64,000 nucleotides of DNA, taken from assembly GCF_001583695.1 (NCBI RefSeq), contig NZ_LOBC01000025.1, positions 1 through 64,000 of the forward strand, read 5' to 3'. This DNA comes from Bacillus wiedmannii (lineage in GTDB: Bacteria; Bacillota; Bacilli; Bacillales; Bacillaceae_G). Below, piece after piece: positions 61,841 to 64,000 of the stretch. The notes beneath the pieces were generated by a model that was not told the origin of the DNA, ran no database searches, and saw only the letters and a program-made list of their open reading frames with translations. The first letter of the stretch is position 1. The number at the start of each line of letters is the position of its first letter. A program made the position numbers and the translations under genes.

Positions 61841-62992
61841 TTATCCACAAGCATATTTTTCATAAATAAAGCTAAGATTATATTTTTTCTCTAAGCTCAT
61901 TCTTTGTTCATCATCACACCAATAGAACAGAATATCATGAATTGTTGCATAACGCTTATTTTTAAGAAATAGTTTAAAGAATGATGGTAAACAATCATGT
62001 AATTGTATAAATATATAATTGCGTAATATTTCTTCTTTATATTCAATGCCCTTACAAATATACAGCAATTCTTCACAATAATATGCATGTTGTGGAACTT
62101 GAATCATTTCGAAAAATGGCACATATGATAATAACTTCCCGATAAAATGATCATATCGATCCATTATTCCTATCGTCATATGCTCCATCATTTCTTTCAT
62201 TACATATAAATAATCATCTACATGAGTAGTTTTCAATGGGTCTAATCGATCTGAAATTTGAGAAAGTACAGCTCTTTGACAAGCTAACACCGCTTGACTA
62301 GGTCCATAATATGATAGGAAGTCTGTACACTTATGATATTTTCGTAATAAGTCATGTGTGTATAAGTCATACACAAACGTATTACAATACATCGCTAGGC
62401 TCATCATATCACTATTTAATTGCTCTTTTGATAGTAATTTAGCTCTCTTACACATATAAAAGAATGTAAATTCTAATACTTCTTTATGAGATAATAGATG
62501 TTTACAATCCGTTATACATTTCTCATTAAATTTAACCCTATCCCAAATTTCTACATCCCCATCAGTCAATTCACCAATACGATATTTAATAATTAAATAG
62601 TTTAAAGCAACCGCTTGCGTCAAAAGATCCCACGTTTCATATTCCAATGAAGTGTGAACAAACTCAGCAAGTCCCTGAGTTATCATAAAAGTATTTGCTT
62701 CTTCATACCAACCAATCTCTTGGCATAAGCGAAGAATACGTACTAGAGTTGGAATTTCATCTTTATGAAACTGCGGCAAATTCTTTACTTTATCCATTCC
62801 ATATACGATAAATGCCGCTAAATTTTCTTCTTTATAAAATTCTTTTTCTTTCCACACTAATATAGTTCGTTCTTTCCCTTCGCCTTTTGGATGACAAGGT
62901 ACAAGCAAAGAAAATAATTCAGCGAAATTATTTGGTTCTATATATGTATCTGTAACCAAATTCCAATTTGGATCGCGCTGTACAGCCCTCAT
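61841..62992 (-). CDS. Hypothetical helical protein, Bacillus type
   Basis: This 383-residue soluble protein is predicted almost entirely helical and rich in Tyr, Cys and Leu. It has no signal peptide, membrane segment or motif that I recognise. Alpha-solenoid repeats similar to Rap/TPR-like regulators are possible, but no clear TPR consensus is seen. It is monocistronic and shares the downstream terminator region with the peptidase operon. Confidence 0.6.
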   Translation of the reverse strand: MRAVQRDPNWNLVTDTYIEPNNFAELFSLLVPCHPKGEGKERTILVWKEKEFYKEENLAAFIVYGMDKVKNLPQFHKDEIPTLVRILRLCQEIGWYEEANTFMITQGLAEFVHTSLEYETWDLLTQAVALNYLIIKYRIGELTDGDVEIWDRVKFNEKCITDCKHLLSHKEVLEFTFFYMCKRAKLLSKEQLNSDMMSLAMYCNTFVYDLYTHDLLRKYHKCTDFLSYYGPSQAVLACQRAVLSQISDRLDPLKTTHVDDYLYVMKEMMEHMTIGIMDRYDHFIGKLLSYVPFFEMIQVPQHAYYCEELLYICKGIEYKEEILRNYIFIQLHDCLPSFFKLFLKNKRYATIHDILFYWCDDEQRMSLEKKYNLSFIYEKYACG

Positions 62993-63288
62993 ATAATTCC
63001 CCTTCCCTTTTGTCTACATAGGAAATATTAATCCATTATCACATCATTAACGATGAATATTGTTATATTCGAAATCTTTCATAATGCTTATATCTATCAG
63101 TATATCATTTTTTCTCTTATTAAAAATTAAGAATGACAAATTCAAAAAAAAATGTCGAAATTACTAACCATATATTTATTATATAATGTCTCAGATACAT
63201 CATGCTAACATATTAGTTTAATCCATATATACTAGAATAATGCATCTGATTTTTATACGTAACTTATCCCACTAATAAAAATCTCTCT
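62993..63288. other. AT-rich intergenic region without a gene
   Basis: Nothing coding is seen in this roughly 296-bp gap. One imperfect inverted repeat (TCAGATACATCAT at 63191-63203 with ATAATGCATCTGA near 63237-63249) is the only structure noted. Confidence 0.4.
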
Positions 63289-63708
63289 TCATTCCGTATG
63301 CTCCGAGATTTCACTTAAAGCGAATCCCGCTTGATCATCTGCCAATTCTCTTATAGCTAAATCGCCTAGTGCTAGCATCCCAACGAGTTGACCACCCTCA
63401 ACTACTGGTAATCGTCTAATTTGATACTGTGCCATTAACTCTGTAGCTTTTTCAATAGAATCATCTGGAGAAACTGAAACAATGTTTGTTGTCATTACAT
63501 TTGTAATTTTATTAGATCCAGGATGTTTCTCAGCAATCCCACGAACAACTAAATCTCGGTCCGTAACAAGCCCAACAACTTGCTCATTTTCAACAACTGG
63601 AATCAATCCAATCGATTCTTCTTTCATCTTTACAGCAGCCTCATATACATTGTCTAGCGGTGTGCAATGTACAACATGAGTACTCATAAAGTCTCTCACT
63701 CGTGTCAT
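63289..63708 (-). CDS. CBS-pair protein (YhcV-like)
   Basis: This 139-residue protein consists of two CBS domains (about 8-60 and 72-125), each with a VxGLVTDRDL / LVGMLALGDL end motif. Such pairs bind adenosine nucleotides as sensors. Length matches B. subtilis YhcV. The ATG at 63708 follows AAAGGAGGAG. Confidence 0.88.
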   Translation of the reverse strand: MTRVRDFMSTHVVHCTPLDNVYEAAVKMKEESIGLIPVVENEQVVGLVTDRDLVVRGIAEKHPGSNKITNVMTTNIVSVSPDDSIEKATELMAQYQIRRLPVVEGGQLVGMLALGDLAIRELADDQAGFALSEISEHTE

Positions 63709-63805
63709 TTTTGTCTCCTCCTTTTTATACATACCATAGCTTTTCCTAAATCCCTTTATTTATTTCAGGAAAATCAGTTGATAAAGGAGGATTCCACAAA
63801 ATAAA

Positions 63806-63837
63806 AAAGAGCCAGCATATTGCTGACTCTTTTTTTA
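63806..63837. terminator. Terminator of the tRNA array
   Basis: The arms AAAAAGAGCCAGC and GCTGACTCTTTTT form a hairpin right after tRNA-Glu on the minus strand. Confidence 0.88.
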
Positions 63838-63909
63838 TGACCCGTACGGGATTCGAACCCGTGTTACCGCCGTGAAAGGGCGGTGTCTTAACCACTTGAC
63901 CAACGGGCC
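63838..63909 (-). tRNA. tRNA-Glu (anticodon TTC)
   Basis: A 72-base cloverleaf: the acceptor arms GGCCCGT / ACGGGTC pair with one G-U, the anticodon loop is CTTTCAC with TTC, and the T-arm has GGTTCGAATCC. The 3' CCA is not encoded (TCATAAA follows), unlike the upstream Asn gene. Confidence 0.96.
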
Positions 63910-63910
63910 A

Positions 63911-63985
63911 TGGCTCCGCAGGTAGGACTCGAACCTACGACCGATCGGTTAACAGCCGATAGCTCTACCACTGAGCTACTGCGGA
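63911..63985 (-). tRNA. tRNA-Asn (anticodon GTT)
   Basis: The cloverleaf has acceptor arms TCCGCAG / CTGCGGA, D-arm AGCTCAGTGGTAGAGCT, anticodon loop CTGTTAA with GTT and T-arm GGTTCGAGTCC. A 3' CCA is encoded. It lies 1 base before tRNA-Glu in the same array. Confidence 0.96.
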
Positions 63986-63993
63986 ATAATATA

Positions 63994-64000
63994 TGGTGGG
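63994..64000 (-). tRNA. Possible 3' end of a further tRNA, cut by the window edge
   Basis: The minus strand reads CCCACCA at the window end, which looks like an acceptor end with encoded CCA, 8 bases before tRNA-Asn. Too little is present to name it. Confidence 0.35.

Noticed and set aside
1-64000. CRISPR arrays, prophage, complete insertion sequences, rRNA
   Set aside because: No regular spaced repeats, phage structural genes, transposase genes or rRNA sequence were seen.

Overview
The window is chromosomal DNA of a Bacillus cereus-group bacterium (B. cereus / anthracis / thuringiensis). The support is low GC content, Firmicutes ribosome-binding sites, an EntC-like SH3/3D enterotoxin-family protein, a GerA-type germinant receptor operon, tandem TPP riboswitches before tenA, a kdp operon under a c-di-AMP (ydaO-type) riboswitch with a kinase-less KdpD, and a palindromic repeat that looks like bcr1. 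From memory, the gene order fits the region near 0.75-0.85 Mb of B. cereus-group genomes, read here in reverse. I see no prophage, complete insertion sequence, CRISPR array or rRNA.

Layout, 1-20 kb. After the repeat and entC comes a minus-strand sugar cluster (2.3-8.8 kb). It holds two paralogous MupG/DUF871 glycosidases flanking a lactose/cellobiose-family PTS (IIA, IIB, IIC), a small membrane protein and a PRD-type activator, with two CcpA (cre) sites. Next are an MFS transporter, a Na/Pi cotransporter with a PhoU-like tail, a YhdH-type oxidoreductase, an LCP-family wall-polymer ligase and a YbjN-like protein. A reactive-sulfur-species cluster follows (15.5-20 kb): CstR, a TusA-rhodanese fusion, a rhodanese-persulfide dioxygenase fusion, TusA, two rhodaneses, a DsrE-like protein and a TauE-type permease. 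Four copies of the same GGGGTAT-type palindrome lie in front of its transcription units.

Layout, 20-37.8 kb. A tandem pair of DUF3238-type genes faces a MarR regulator across two copies of one operator. Then come a ceramidase-superfamily protein, an unrecognised pair of genes (one with a glycine-rich membrane segment), spoVR, a nitroreductase and a secreted helical protein. These are followed by a gerA-C-B germination operon, a PCYCGC lipoprotein, yhdB, a BdbC/thioredoxin pair, a DUF1540 protein, an L,D-transpeptidase, a YhdF-like dehydrogenase and a purine permease behind a PurR-box pair.

Layout, 37.8-51.7 kb. An ABC exporter with two MacB/FtsX-like permeases lies downstream of a small secreted-peptide gene that carries an apparent frameshift in an A5 tract. 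This resembles a lactococcin-972-type bacteriocin locus with a split membrane protein. A patatin phospholipase and a MarR/MFS divergent pair follow. Then comes the kdp operon, in transcription order: a 34-residue membrane ORF, kdpF, kdpA, kdpB, kdpC and a truncated kdpD. A second c-di-AMP riboswitch stands before two small genes, one of which looks like a degenerate TrkA-N fold.

Layout, 51.7-64 kb. The thiamine operon tenA-thiZ-thiX-thiY-tenI-thiO-thiS-thiG-thiF-thiD lies behind two complete TPP riboswitches. Next are an SH3/M23 peptidase with two small membrane proteins, an unknown 383-residue protein, a CBS-pair protein, and the end of a tRNA array (Asn, then Glu). Many starts were moved downstream to an ATG, GTG or TTG with a proper ribosome-binding site; each case is stated.
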